Shown: in pieces, positions 23,601-32,026 of the stretch | Numbering within the stretch: position 1 is the stretch's first letter | How the letters are laid out: each line of letters starts with the position of its first letter | NCBI GenBank assembly: GCA_020851415.1 | Contig: JADZCU010000015.1 | Location: 1-42,655 of the forward strand | Source of the DNA: Candidatus Peregrinibacteria bacterium | GTDB lineage: Bacteria > Patescibacteriota > Gracilibacteria > UBA1369 | Direction: 5' to 3' | DNA length: 42,655 nt | The notes under the pieces: model-generated | Told to the model about the DNA's origin: nothing | The model's input: only the letters and a program-made list of their open reading frames with translations | The model's database searches: none | Translations under genes and position numbers: made by a program

Positions 23601-25390
23601 GCAGCATACTCTGCGGTGATTTTATCAACATTCGCTTGTACATCTGGGCGGAGCACATCCTGATACTCCTCGCAAAGCGGCAAATAAGCATCAAAAATTG
23701 GTTGATACACCTGATCGGTAATTTCACGTTTACTCTCCTGGTAAAAATACAAACCCCAGGCAAGTTCGGGCTTCTTGGATCTATAGAGATTTTCGCCCAA
23801 AGACAAAAAAGTCTGGCTGGCTAGAGCTGAAGCCAATCTAGGTGCCCAATCTTCATAAAGAATCACCGCGTCTTTCAAAATAATTTGTCCAATAATTTCC
23901 TCAAGTGCTTCCAAATCTTTTGGCACAGGGTTACCGTTTTTTTGTGCATCAGTGATAGCATTGTAATGAATGTTCAAAGTACGTTTAACACCTTGGGGTG
24001 TAACCATTTTCGCCAAAAATATTGGCAAATAATTATCTACAAACTTGCGGCTGTTTTCTGCAAAAACTGCTTTTGCGTGATGTTTAAACTGAACATCATA
24101 GTCCAACTTCCCTCGTTCCAGGTAGAACTCCAAAAAGCCAGGATAACTTTCAGGGGTGGCATTCATTTTTTCAAGCGCCAAACCATAAGCAATTTCAGCA
24201 ATCTCTTCCGGATCTTTCATGAGGTCAACTTCCAGGTCTTCAATTAATTTCTCACCTTCCAAAACATGCGCCGCCTTTTTTACTGGCTCAGCTTCTTCCG
24301 AATTGATAAGCGCTATCGCCTGATGATAGATTTTTGCATACTCACGGAAATAATCTTCATAAGCTTCAACAAAAAGTTTTTCAAACTCCTTCAGCGCCGC
24401 ACGTTGCACTGCTTCAAGCTTATGCTGAGCTTCCTGTTCAGCTATAGCCTCTACCATCGGCGGAGGAAGCATGGAAGTAATATGACCTACCGGATCAGCT
24501 TGAACATTCTCAAAAGATGTAACGGCAGTCGGAACAGGTTCAGCGACAACATCATCAATTTCAAGGACTCCATTATCGCGATCCTCAGAAAATTTTCTCG
24601 CCATATCATCAAGTCCCACCAGGGTGCTCTGCTTCTCGCGTGGCGCTGCAATTGGACGAAGAGTTTTGCGGCGTGCACGGGCTGGATAAAGTTGCTCGGA
24701 ACTTATTGGTATACTGCTACGTCTGTTGGTTGAAGAAGGCACCGCCTCAGAGGCCGGCGCAGTCTCTGCCTGAGTCGCCTCTCCGGGAACTGTAGCAACG
24801 CCAAGATAAGGCTGAGTATTGGATCTACGCACACCAGAAGTAGAACCAAGTGGACGGAATGCCCCAGGCACAACGCCTCCATTATCAGGATCAGAAACAT
24901 ATTTCTCAAATTCAGCACTCACACCCGGAACAATTGCCGCCATGAAAGACAGGTTTCTCTGACAATTTTCCAAAATCACAGCACGATCCTCTATGCTATA
25001 AAACTGCTGAGCTTCTTTACTATCAATTATTGTAACAATCTTTGAAAATGCCTTCGTCAAATATTCAAAAAATTTCGCTGGATCCAGAGTCTTTCCCCCA
25101 TCATTAGAACATTTATGTTCAATAGTTTCAGCATCACCAAAAAAACTTTCCATCAATCGATCAATGGTATCAATTGGGTTTGTGTTAATAATAGCATTCG
25201 GCACATTTCTCTTAAGCGGTGCCAATCTGGCCTCAAGTCCGCTAAGGTGGGTATTGATAATCTGAAACCACATTGAATTATCATGTGGTGACGAAGGAAC
25301 ACTTATACTAACCCCTTCAGGGCGTCCATCCGGTAAATCTTTTTTACCAACGGCACCAAGGCCTGTAGTTTTTTTTCTGTCAGTAGCCAT
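20684..25390 (-). CDS. Large 1568-residue protein with internal membrane segment, unknown
   Basis: The largest gene of the window. Residues 1-960 are acidic, with long helical stretches at about 300-620, and end in a basic KIPALKKKSSGWK. One membrane segment follows (about 967-990, YALAAAAMTAMGAMGYSGYK), so the N-terminal part is probably cytoplasmic and the rest external. Residues about 1000-1250 form a globular-looking domain (MGAWGGDVVEVYKDAKF). The 1310-1400 region has repeated VDLSDL and VDLSEF units, and 1503-1548 holds two 23-residue repeats beginning EDELAAIDAGWDL. I recognise no enzyme motif. It may link the cytoplasm to the surface. The promoter is at 25451-25478. Confidence 0.75.
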   Translation of the reverse strand: MATDRKKTTGLGAVGKKDLPDGRPEGVSISVPSSPHDNSMWFQIINTHLSGLEARLAPLKRNVPNAIINTNPIDTIDRLMESFFGDAETIEHKCSNDGGKTLDPAKFFEYLTKAFSKIVTIIDSKEAQQFYSIEDRAVILENCQRNLSFMAAIVPGVSAEFEKYVSDPDNGGVVPGAFRPLGSTSGVRRSNTQPYLGVATVPGEATQAETAPASEAVPSSTNRRSSIPISSEQLYPARARRKTLRPIAAPREKQSTLVGLDDMARKFSEDRDNGVLEIDDVVAEPVPTAVTSFENVQADPVGHITSMLPPPMVEAIAEQEAQHKLEAVQRAALKEFEKLFVEAYEDYFREYAKIYHQAIALINSEEAEPVKKAAHVLEGEKLIEDLEVDLMKDPEEIAEIAYGLALEKMNATPESYPGFLEFYLERGKLDYDVQFKHHAKAVFAENSRKFVDNYLPIFLAKMVTPQGVKRTLNIHYNAITDAQKNGNPVPKDLEALEEIIGQIILKDAVILYEDWAPRLASALASQTFLSLGENLYRSKKPELAWGLYFYQESKREITDQVYQPIFDAYLPLCEEYQDVLRPDVQANVDKITAEYAATVAGVATDTVDLSTDIQTGETELSDEDLLALDEALDQGVVVETGEAAVSREELAEINRYENEDSFGEMDFSDDGFSGADLTAQGDRVSTLELQLRKMMDSMSGVHIHELPQEITLDSVIIGDDMPYEVSDNKLPPLPDVIDPATFMGDDKSFKNFVMSILQSPDKVVEFRGYAFGITDIGGFIMAKDGWIILQDKVTEQIEYYDELGQFHEKNSEVVLGTWYFRPPNMLFPARRPAAGEKEQSRPLSMTIEDVRAFYNKMPKDYIRALYMKSFEDSAGIADPFPNFVTEDPFKYDGSAEALLSSLGEDPNLTVGPTAIGAPDVVSEVLTHLPSTTELYGAMDENDRPTMPPAADITQDEITRPKIPALKKKSSGWKYALAAAAMTAMGAMGYSGYKATQQNSLDSAVSSSSASNANSAKPVDSAKVAEVLNTQPQPVMTVTPKPVVQPPVVDIDKLPTRTYVSQTVLDQIPSKYTRAVVETGKLTVEGNGLGWAAQIATPFTRIATPQQQAKINELMHELNVGLYASSVKKYENAANVNAILMDPSHAEYNRVKFLIKPNVMGNPYNWDWKIFSRKTGKSWDVQAAYEYYQTFENEAMARNMDRHSPGVLHMGAWGGDVVEVYKDAKFMTFMVDVADVIGIDLKPPTTGSVDPSLLRKKAPEAPSFVPGLDNAPGNIQPVENKTGFLSPNAPDLNFGFGTMYGNGTQIEQPKYTFNFKPAAVDVEPASFDVDLSDLEPSVLALGGIDDISVDVDLSEFNGSTLADTVLDDSIDVDLSDLNALAEADAFDAEWDNIAAQHEAQKVVSPFAERVAQVKSNRREALMKRGEVWVPSLSDDMSGSAMLAFENGFLKECTSASQQQKVRVILSKVRLSSLEEYEALEDGSTYAKLSEKDVDALRNALHEPSIEDELAAIDAGWDLDEPVAPAVKLEDELAAIDAGWDLEEQTPESAMIVDVTRKINQRVGTVRLSA
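20740..20886 (-). repeat. Two tandem 69-bp coding repeats
   Basis: A period of 69 bp (23 codons) starts near 20771 and 20840. Each unit codes EDELAAIDAGWDL plus a variable ten-residue linker. The two units differ at several third codon positions, so the duplication is not very recent. Confidence 0.8.
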
Positions 25391-25450
25391 ATACTTTAGT
25401 ATAGTAATCTATATACAACAAAACCATATAAACCATTACAGTGGAGGTAT

Positions 25451-25478
25451 ACTATAGCAAATTATCAATTTTTGTCAA
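25451..25478 (-). promoter_or_regulatory. Promoter of the 1568-residue protein gene
   Basis: On the minus strand TTGACA (25478-25473), a 16-bp spacer and TATAGT (25456-25451). Transcription should start near 25444, leaving about 54 nt before the ATG. Confidence 0.7.
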
Positions 25479-25484
25479 ATGTAC

Positions 25485-25513
25485 TTTCAATAGTATTGCA
25501 AAAAGGGTAATAT
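25485..25513 (+). promoter_or_regulatory. Promoter of the metal-ABC/YibE-F operon
   Basis: TTTCAA (25485-25490), a 17-bp spacer and TAATAT (25508-25513), with an expected start near 25520 and an ATG at 25535. No obvious Zur or Fur-like palindrome overlaps it. Confidence 0.5.
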
Positions 25514-25534
25514 AGCGCCTTGTAAGGCATAAGT

Positions 25535-26299
25535 ATGAGCAAAAACAACCTAAATATCCCTGCGGTAACCATTCAGGATGTCAATTTCCAGGTCGGTGAA
25601 CAAAAAATCCTGGAAAACATCACTTTTTCCATTCCCCAAGGCGAATACGTTGGTATTATCGGCCCGAACGGAGGTGGAAAAACAACATTGATCAAAATCA
25701 TTCTTGGCTTAACCAAAGCCACAAGCGGCAAAATCTCCATCATGGGTAAATCAAGCCAATATCCGGCCGTTAAACGCCGAATCGGTTACGTTCCCCAAAA
25801 AGCATCACAGGCGGATACCCAATTTCCCGCAACGGTAGAAGAGGTTGTTCGCAGCGGACGTACGCCAAAACTCGGACTATTCAAATACTTCAAGGCCAAG
25901 GATAAAAACGCCGTGAAGAAAGCTTTGGAAATAAGCGGAATCTACCACCTTCGCCAGCGCCTAATGAGCAAACTTTCCGGCGGCGAAAGACAGAAGGTTT
26001 ACATTGCACGTGCCCTGGCGGCAGAACCGGACATCCTCATCCTGGATGAACCCACAATCGCTATCGACGTTGCATCTCAAAACCAGTTTTATCAATTCCT
26101 CGGAAGTCTGAACAAATCCCAAAAACTTACCGTCATAATTGTTTCTCATGATATAGATGTCGTGGCAAAAGAGGTCAGCAGCGTCGTATGTCTCAACCGC
26201 GGTCTCGTATGTCATGGAACACCTGCTGAGTTTATCAAAGACGAATATCTGGAAAAACTGTACGGCAAAAAAGTTAAATTCATTTTACATGGCCACTAA
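25535..26299 (+). CDS. Metal-type ABC transporter ATPase
   Basis: The 254-residue product has Walker A GPNGGGKTT (about 43-51), Q-loop YVPQKAS, signature LSGGERQKV, Walker B ILILDEP, and the switch His in SHD. The whole resembles zinc/manganese importer ATPases (ZnuC/MntB class). It is the first gene of a tight operon with a YibE/F-like gene and an ABC-3-type permease; the frames overlap by 11 and 8 bp. No substrate-binding protein is encoded here, so the ion and even the direction of transport are open. Confidence 0.88.
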   Translation: MSKNNLNIPAVTIQDVNFQVGEQKILENITFSIPQGEYVGIIGPNGGGKTTLIKIILGLTKATSGKISIMGKSSQYPAVKRRIGYVPQKASQADTQFPATVEEVVRSGRTPKLGLFKYFKAKDKNAVKKALEISGIYHLRQRLMSKLSGGERQKVYIARALAAEPDILILDEPTIAIDVASQNQFYQFLGSLNKSQKLTVIIVSHDIDVVAKEVSSVVCLNRGLVCHGTPAEFIKDEYLEKLYGKKVKFILHGH

Positions 26300-27509
26300 A
26301 AATATTTTCACCAAAATTTGCTCCTCTGCACTCATAACTTTTGCGCTTCTCATACCGCAAAGTGTCTTTGCGCAAATCGAAGCAGTCACACCGCAAAACG
26401 CAAATTCACAACAGCTAACCCAAAATGAATCTGCAACAGGCGCCCCTACTCCAGAGGAATTTCAGGAACTACCGCCGGAACTTTTAATACCAAGTGAGTT
26501 TCTTCTGGGTGAAATAAAAAGCATCGAAAAACAGGGAGTAGATGAAGAAATGGGCACACCAATGCCATACCAGATTCTCAAAGTAGAACTCATCAACGGC
26601 AAAAACAAAGGCCGTATTGTCCAAATAAATCATGGATCAAATGTCTCTATCCGTGAAACAGATAAAGTCGAAATCGGTCAGTCCGTAGTTCTCGCGCAGG
26701 TAGATACAGTCAAAGGATCAACCTATTACATCTACGATAAATATCGTCTCCCTCCAACGCTGCTGGTGGCGGTAATCTTCTTCGCCCTCGTCATTCTGAT
26801 GGCCGGCAAAAAAGGTTTCTGGTCAATTATCGGCTTGGTAGTCAGCGTCATGGTACTCTACTATTTCATCGTTCCCGGGATAATATCCGGACAAAATCCC
26901 CTGCTCATCAGCACAATTGGCGCGCTCCTAATTTGCGTCTGTTCCATGTTCCTGGCGCACGGTTTCAATAAACAAACTACACTCGCTTTCATCAGCACAA
27001 TTATTACACTCATCGCCGCGGCAATCTTCTCAATAATATTTGTAAATCTCACCCGCCTCACCGGCGCGGGAACAGAAGAAGCATTCTATCTCCAGTTCGG
27101 CGATCTGGAAAAACTCAATCTTCAGGGCTTGCTGCTGGGAGGAATTATGATCGGTGTACTCGGCGTACTGGACGATATCACCACTGGCCAAACAGCCGCA
27201 GTATGTGAAATTCACAAAGCAAACCCAAAACTCAAGTTCGCAGATCTCTACAAACGCGGCATCAATGTAGGGCGCGAACACATCGCTTCACTCGTAAACA
27301 CACTCGTACTCGCCTACGCAGGTGCATCACTTCCCCTGTTTCTTATTTTCCATCTCAACAACAGCATTCCGCTCTGGGTAAATCTCAACAGCGAATTCAT
27401 CATCGAAGAAATAATCCGCACGCTCGTTGGAAGCACAGCCCTGGTTCTCGCAGTGCCGATTGCAACATTCATCGCCGCGCGCGCCCTAACCCAACCACGC
27501 CATGCTTGA
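26289..27509 (+). CDS. YibE/F-family membrane protein
   Basis: A 406-residue protein starting at the ATG at 26289, inside the ATPase gene end. It has a signal peptide (FTKICSSALITFALLIPQSV, then FAQ), an external beta-rich domain to about 150 (KSIEKQGVDEEMG, KNKGRIVQINHGSNVSI), and about seven membrane segments. The signature segments GVLGVLDDITTGQ and NTLVLAYAGASLPLFLIF identify the YibE/F family, whose role is not settled. It sits between the ATPase and permease of a metal-type ABC system, so it may be a functional part of it. Confidence 0.85.
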   Translation: MATKNIFTKICSSALITFALLIPQSVFAQIEAVTPQNANSQQLTQNESATGAPTPEEFQELPPELLIPSEFLLGEIKSIEKQGVDEEMGTPMPYQILKVELINGKNKGRIVQINHGSNVSIRETDKVEIGQSVVLAQVDTVKGSTYYIYDKYRLPPTLLVAVIFFALVILMAGKKGFWSIIGLVVSVMVLYYFIVPGIISGQNPLLISTIGALLICVCSMFLAHGFNKQTTLAFISTIITLIAAAIFSIIFVNLTRLTGAGTEEAFYLQFGDLEKLNLQGLLLGGIMIGVLGVLDDITTGQTAAVCEIHKANPKLKFADLYKRGINVGREHIASLVNTLVLAYAGASLPLFLIFHLNNSIPLWVNLNSEFIIEEIIRTLVGSTALVLAVPIATFIAARALTQPRHA

Positions 27510-28308
27510 AATCCTCCAATATGACTTCATGCAGCGCGCATTTTTAGCCGGCCTCATGATCGCAGTGGTCGCGCCATTGATCGGTACATTCATGGTAGTA
27601 AGAAGATTCTCGCTCATGGCCGATACACTGGCGCACGTGTCGCTCGTAGGTGTAGCCACAGGCCTTATCACAGGCATAAACCCGGTCATCACCGCCAGCG
27701 GAGCTGCAATCATAGCAGCGGTCGGAATCGAGAAATTACGCTCATCAAAACATGTCTACGGCGAATCCGTCCTGGCACTTTTTCTTTCCGGAAGTTTGGC
27801 ATTAGCCACAGTTATCGTCAGCGCCGGCAACGGACTCAACGCCAACTTTGTCAGCTATCTTTTTGGCAGTATCACCACGGTAACAGCAGAAGATTTATGG
27901 GTAATCGCCGCTCTCGGGGCAACAGTTGTAGCCATACTCATGGTTCTTTACAAAGAACTCTTCATGGTCTCCTTCGATGAAGAACTCAGCCGCGCCGCAG
28001 GCATGAAAGCCGAAAGATACAACCTTCTCCTCATCCTCCTGGCCGCGCTCAGCGTTTCAATTTCCATGCGCATTATCGGAGTATTACTTATCGGCGCCCT
28101 CATGGTGATACCGGTAGTAACAGCCATGCAACTCGCCAGAAGTTTCAAGCAAACACTCATCTACGCAGTCATCTGCTCACTCATATCGGTCATGGGCGGA
28201 CTCATAGTGTCCTACTACATGGACCTCGCCAGCGGTGGAACAATCGTCGTCATGGCGTTGATACTATTCTGCATCTGCCTCGGAATAAAAAAACTCCGCA
28301 AAAACTAA
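27502..28308 (+). CDS. Metal ABC transporter permease (ABC-3 family)
   Basis: The 268-residue product has about eight membrane segments and the hallmarks of ZnuB/MntC-type permeases: MVVRRFSLMADTLAHVSLVG near residue 30, the SYLFGSITTV segment, and FDEELSRAAGMKAERYN for contact with the ATPase. The last segment is IVVMALILFCICLGIKKL. It overlaps the YibE/F gene by 8 bp and ends the operon, facing 28315 tail to tail. Confidence 0.88.
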   Translation: MLEILQYDFMQRAFLAGLMIAVVAPLIGTFMVVRRFSLMADTLAHVSLVGVATGLITGINPVITASGAAIIAAVGIEKLRSSKHVYGESVLALFLSGSLALATVIVSAGNGLNANFVSYLFGSITTVTAEDLWVIAALGATVVAILMVLYKELFMVSFDEELSRAAGMKAERYNLLLILLAALSVSISMRIIGVLLIGALMVIPVVTAMQLARSFKQTLIYAVICSLISVMGGLIVSYYMDLASGGTIVVMALILFCICLGIKKLRKN

Positions 28309-28314
28309 AACATT

Positions 28315-29277
28315 TTACTCGGCGCTCTTTGGTAAATCCTCTTTGCCTTCTTCTTCGATTCTATTCAGTTGTTCAAGTGAGATCTGTACAGGCATCCCAC
28401 GCCCTTTCGCCGCGGAGAATAATCCCCATACCCAGGCAGGCGGTTCTCGACGTGGGGTCGGAGTGGTAAACAAACTTTCCTCAATAACAATTTGCAAATC
28501 CTGTGCATCAGGAAGACCAACCGATCCACTCACCGGAGTATAACCAAACTCAACAACAATACTCGGCGATGGAGATGGAATATCCCAGTCTACGACAATT
28601 CCCGGAGAAGGTGTCGGAGACAAAAGCACAGCATCATCAGTAAGATCAGGCAGTTCATCATACATAACAACCGGAGGAAGCCGGCGCGCAGTTATTTCAT
28701 CGCCGGTGCCCAACTCATCAAGGCCGGCAATTTCAGCCAGCTCTCTAAACTGAGCCAAAAGACCATCCGGATCAGGAATTTCAGCATAATTTGCCGGTGG
28801 AGTTGGTCCTGGTTTCAATCTGGTAAGCGCAAAAATCGGACTCAAATCTGCATCTTGGGTAATCGTAAGCCCCACAAACTGATCCTTATCGGTTGGATCA
28901 TCATCAACCATGGTAACAAAATCAGCCAAAGGCAAAACCCCGCCATTACCATCCACATGGTACACAGCCGTTGGAGTAAATCCCTCCTCAACATCCAGTG
29001 CTCGCAAAAAAGTCAAAAAATCCATTCGTGCCGCATCAAAAGTTCGAAGAAGTACACCATGCATACGACGAACTTTTTCATCACCACTATTATAAATAGC
29101 ATCCGCAAGACGATTCATTTGAACCAGTGGATAATAGTCCGCCATGGTGGTCGCAAACTGCGGAGATTGACCCCGGTCAGCCACAATTTCCTTGGGTTCC
29201 ACCGGAGGAACCTCTGGAGTTACTATCTGTTGCTCCGACTCATCGGGAGCAGGATTGGAACGGTCAAATTCAGACAT
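28315..29277 (-). CDS. Acidic protein of unknown function (320 residues)
   Basis: The protein begins with a Pro/Glu-rich segment (PEVPPVEPKE), followed by a helical part (MADYYPLVQMNRLADAIYNS, FDAARMDFLTFLRAL) and an acidic, Asp/Pro-rich middle (LLSPTPSPGIVVDWDIPSPS). It ends in a short charged helix (ISLEQLNRIEEEGKEDL). No signal peptide, no membrane segment and no recognisable domain. The long readable frame with a consistent amino-acid style supports a real gene. It converges on the metal-ABC operon. Confidence 0.6.
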   Translation of the reverse strand: MSEFDRSNPAPDESEQQIVTPEVPPVEPKEIVADRGQSPQFATTMADYYPLVQMNRLADAIYNSGDEKVRRMHGVLLRTFDAARMDFLTFLRALDVEEGFTPTAVYHVDGNGGVLPLADFVTMVDDDPTDKDQFVGLTITQDADLSPIFALTRLKPGPTPPANYAEIPDPDGLLAQFRELAEIAGLDELGTGDEITARRLPPVVMYDELPDLTDDAVLLSPTPSPGIVVDWDIPSPSPSIVVEFGYTPVSGSVGLPDAQDLQIVIEESLFTTPTPRREPPAWVWGLFSAAKGRGMPVQISLEQLNRIEEEGKEDLPKSAE

Positions 29278-29403
29278 ATTTGTGTTTTAAAAAATTCCGC
29301 CCAAGGTTACTGACAGCAGTATGACATGTCAACGCACAGCGCTTGCGTCCATGAAAAAATTTATTTGGTCATATACATTTACCAGCGCAAACCACAACAA
29401 ATT

Positions 29404-30105
29404 TTATCGGCTCATGTATTTTTTCTTAAGCGTCGGCGTTAGATGCTCAATAGCATAGCGCAGCATAGTCCGGGGCATTTTTTTTGAATGTTTATCCAGG
29501 AAACCCCGCAACGGCTTCGGGTCTCTCTTCCCAATTTCACGGAGCATCCAACCCGTAGCCTTATGAATCAAATCATGACGGTCACCCATCAAAATTTCAC
29601 AAATCTTCAAAGTATCCGCAAAATCTTTTTCCATAATAAACCGGTGTGTCGCGATAATCGAAATACGGCGCTCCCATAAATCTTTCGAAACCGCAAATTT
29701 ATACAAAATCGCGCGATCTTTATCCAACAACCAATCCCCCAAAACCTGCCGCGCCGAACTATCCACCAAGTCCCAGTTATTAACAAATTTCCTGTTCTTC
29801 AAATAAAAATCCACTATCCTTTTCTTCAACTGAACATCCTCACATTTCTCATACTGCCAAACCAAAATAAGCAGAGCCGTTAAACGGAACTCATGATATT
29901 TGCTCGCAAGTAAAACCCCAACCTCATCCAAAGGCAAAGCCCTAAACTCGGCCACAACTTTCCTCTGCGCTGGAACGGTAATCCCCAAAAACACATCCCC
30001 TTCTGAATACTGTCCCTTCCCCGTCTTAAAAAATCTCGCCAAAAACTCCCCCTTATTTTTATCGGCAATTTTCATTAAAGCTTTCTCAACATCTTTTGCG
30101 GTCAT
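29404..30105 (-). CDS. DNA alkylation repair protein, AlkD-like
   Basis: A 233-residue all-helical HEAT-like protein: EFLARFFKTGKGQYSEGDVF, LGITVPAQRKV, FRLTALLILVWQYEKC, then the family motif NNWDLVDSSARQVLG, and later ERRISIIATHRFI and DRHDLIHKATGWMLREIGKR with a C-terminal RTMLRYAIEHL. This is the AlkD layout (removal of alkylated purines). I start at the ATG at 30105; ten more codons are open upstream but unlike the family. It is monocistronic. Confidence 0.88.
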   Translation of the reverse strand: MTAKDVEKALMKIADKNKGEFLARFFKTGKGQYSEGDVFLGITVPAQRKVVAEFRALPLDEVGVLLASKYHEFRLTALLILVWQYEKCEDVQLKKRIVDFYLKNRKFVNNWDLVDSSARQVLGDWLLDKDRAILYKFAVSKDLWERRISIIATHRFIMEKDFADTLKICEILMGDRHDLIHKATGWMLREIGKRDPKPLRGFLDKHSKKMPRTMLRYAIEHLTPTLKKKYMSR

Positions 30106-30235
30106 AAAAAACAAGTTACAAATTTCACATATCAAAACGAAATATAACCTTTAAATGTCACTTTGATCCATATCAGATCAGTTTGTTCTGGAGCAAAATC
30201 AGGTGTAAACCCAGGTTAATCATAAATTTATCATT

Positions 30236-30628
30236 GTGAGTATCGAATTCGAAGAAATTCTTGATGATCCAAGTGATCCTGATGAAACAAGCAAACCAGA
30301 AAATCTGCCAGTGGAAGCGGTTATCCCGCCAGAACTCATGAAATCGTTCCGCTTTGATGAATACGAAAAATCAACAACACCCCGCTACTCAATGAGGTTT
30401 GTTTTGAACAGCACGCCATACCATTTTGACGGTGTGGTAACAGCTCTGGCCGCTGCACATCGAGAAGAAAAAATAGAAGAACTGAGTCAGTTCGCCGCCT
30501 TACCGGGCTTTATAGTAAGGCTTTGCTACAACTTCAGCGGAGTACAAACAGAATATTACCGCCCCAATGACTTGGTTCGCGACAGCAAGCACTGGGTCAA
30601 CATAACGAAGCAAACGACGGACCAATAA
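30236..30628 (+). CDS. Hypothetical protein (130 residues)
   Basis: GTG start at 30236. An acidic N-terminus (FEEILDDPSDPDETSKPENL) is followed by a compact beta-rich part (YSMRFVLNSTPYHFDGVVTA, FIVRLCYNFSGVQTEYYRP). No known domain is recognised. The reverse strand and other frames offer no better gene, and the protein composition is plausible. It may be part of a surface or lineage-specific set. Confidence 0.5.
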   Translation: MSIEFEEILDDPSDPDETSKPENLPVEAVIPPELMKSFRFDEYEKSTTPRYSMRFVLNSTPYHFDGVVTALAAAHREEKIEELSQFAALPGFIVRLCYNFSGVQTEYYRPNDLVRDSKHWVNITKQTTDQ

Positions 30629-30694
30629 TTTCATTGATTTAATAATCACCGCTCCCTACAATCGAACTGTCATATTTTTTTACTGACGCATTTT

Positions 30695-31210
30695 ATGGAA
30701 CCAATTAACGGAATCACCCTCGAAAAATACGCAGACCTCTGCGCGCTCATGGCCAACGCACCCGAAGAAGCACAACAAAACGAAATTGCCGCAAAAGAAG
30801 GTATCAGTGCCGAAGACTGGAAAGCCGCAAAAGAAGGCTTCACCAAACGCATGTCCGACCCAACAGATATGGGCAAAACCGCACTCGCATTCATGCCACT
30901 CTATCAGGCAGCCCAAACAAAAATGCGCGGCGGCGCAGAACCATGCACACTAGAAAAATATGCACACGTTCACGCTCACATGGCATTCCGCAAAGACGCC
31001 AATGGTAACAAAATCGACTACATGGTGGTACTCGGAGAAAACGGTTTCACCCACCAGCAATGGATCGAATGTGAAAGCTATTGGACTCCAGTAGTAATCA
31101 ACGACCCAACCAAACCAACCCTCCAAGTCCGCTACGACGCAGAAAAAGGAGCAAAATTCGCAAAACTCATCCAGGAAGAGTCAGACAAAATTAACGGCAT
31201 AGTCCGCTAA
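30695..31210 (+). CDS. Protein with two related repeats, unknown (171 residues)
   Basis: Two halves share a pattern: LEKYADLCALMANAPEEAQQ, then GISAEDWKAAKEG and RMSDPTDMGKTAL, and again LEKYAHVHAHMAFRKDANGN, then GFTHQQWIECESYW and VINDPTKPTL. Each half begins with LEKYA, has a helix, a G(F/I)(S/T)xxxW motif and an Asp-Pro end. No signal peptide or membrane segment. I cannot name the family with certainty (it resembles DUF-type proteins in bacteroidetes-like genomes). It ends in a strong terminator. Confidence 0.6.
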   Translation: MEPINGITLEKYADLCALMANAPEEAQQNEIAAKEGISAEDWKAAKEGFTKRMSDPTDMGKTALAFMPLYQAAQTKMRGGAEPCTLEKYAHVHAHMAFRKDANGNKIDYMVVLGENGFTHQQWIECESYWTPVVINDPTKPTLQVRYDAEKGAKFAKLIQEESDKINGIVR

Positions 31211-31250
31211 AAAATTTCGCGCATCTCTAAAAATTTAAACGATCCACAAA

Positions 31251-31279
31251 AAAAGAGCCTTCATTCCGAAGGCTCTTTT
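31251..31279. terminator. Bidirectional terminator
   Basis: AAAAGAGCCTTC (31251-31262) and GAAGGCTCTTTT (31268-31279) form a perfect 12-bp stem with a 5-nt loop between converging genes. Confidence 0.9.
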
Positions 31280-31312
31280 CATTTTTAATTCAAAAATTTC
31301 CAAACCACCAAA

Positions 31313-31921
31313 CTAACTCATCGGAATAAAACTTTCCAAAAGCATCTCCAAAACCTCAACAGCATTTGGATTTTTCTTCACGTCATAAGTAAAGCGAACA
31401 AGTCCCGGAACCAGTTTCGTAGAAATATCCACAGTACGTGCATCCGCGGAAACAGGCTCAACAAACTCCAGGTCGGGTTCGTTATAACTCAACTCAAAAG
31501 CTGTACCGGTCCAGTTTACATAACGATCATTTTTCACCGTCTTCCATCCCATCCCCCAATCACCGTTTTCCGCACTCACATGAATATTCAAATTCATACC
31601 ACCCCATTCCTTGTCATCAGGATTATCATTCGAAGTCACAATAATACCCTTTCCATTTTTCACCTCATCCTTCACTTCCCAGCCTTCAGGATACTGAATT
31701 TTAAAACCATACTCCTTTGCCTCATAAGTTTTTCGTTTCACCTCCTCTTTCGGAGCATCAATAGTCAAAGAAGCTTTTGAAGAAGTAGCTTCCTGTGAAA
31801 CAACAGGTTTCGCCACAGGTTGTGGTGCGGGAGTCGGTGTTGGTTGCGCAGGCTGAGTACATCCGGCAATTACCAAAAGAGTCGCAGTCGAAACAACCAT
31901 GGCGGAAGAAAAATGTTTCAT
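31313..31921 (-). CDS. Lipoprotein with PsbP-like domain
   Basis: A 202-residue protein starting at the ATG at 31921. The signal peptide ends in the lipobox VIAGC (Cys about residue 21), followed by a Pro/Thr linker. The rest, from YEAKEYGFKIQYPEGWEVKD, has a PsbP/Mog1-like alpha-beta fold (YGFKIQYPEGW is a common opening of such lipoproteins), ending in VEVLEMLLESFIPM. It is membrane-attached and external; function is unknown. The longer frame to 32008 has no signal-like start. Confidence 0.78.
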   Translation of the reverse strand: MKHFSSAMVVSTATLLVIAGCTQPAQPTPTPAPQPVAKPVVSQEATSSKASLTIDAPKEEVKRKTYEAKEYGFKIQYPEGWEVKDEVKNGKGIIVTSNDNPDDKEWGGMNLNIHVSAENGDWGMGWKTVKNDRYVNWTGTAFELSYNEPDLEFVEPVSADARTVDISTKLVPGLVRFTYDVKKNPNAVEVLEMLLESFIPMS

Positions 31922-32026
31922 AAAAAAATAAAATAATAATGTCAAAATTTCACGCACAAAAATTATATAACAAAGAAATGACAATGAAAATTGACACGCA
32001 AAAATCAACAGCCAGATTACAAAAAA

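Noticed and set aside
25535-28308. A zinc-uptake repressor (Zur) site in the promoter
   Set aside because: No palindrome resembling a Zur or Fur box was found in 25480-25534.
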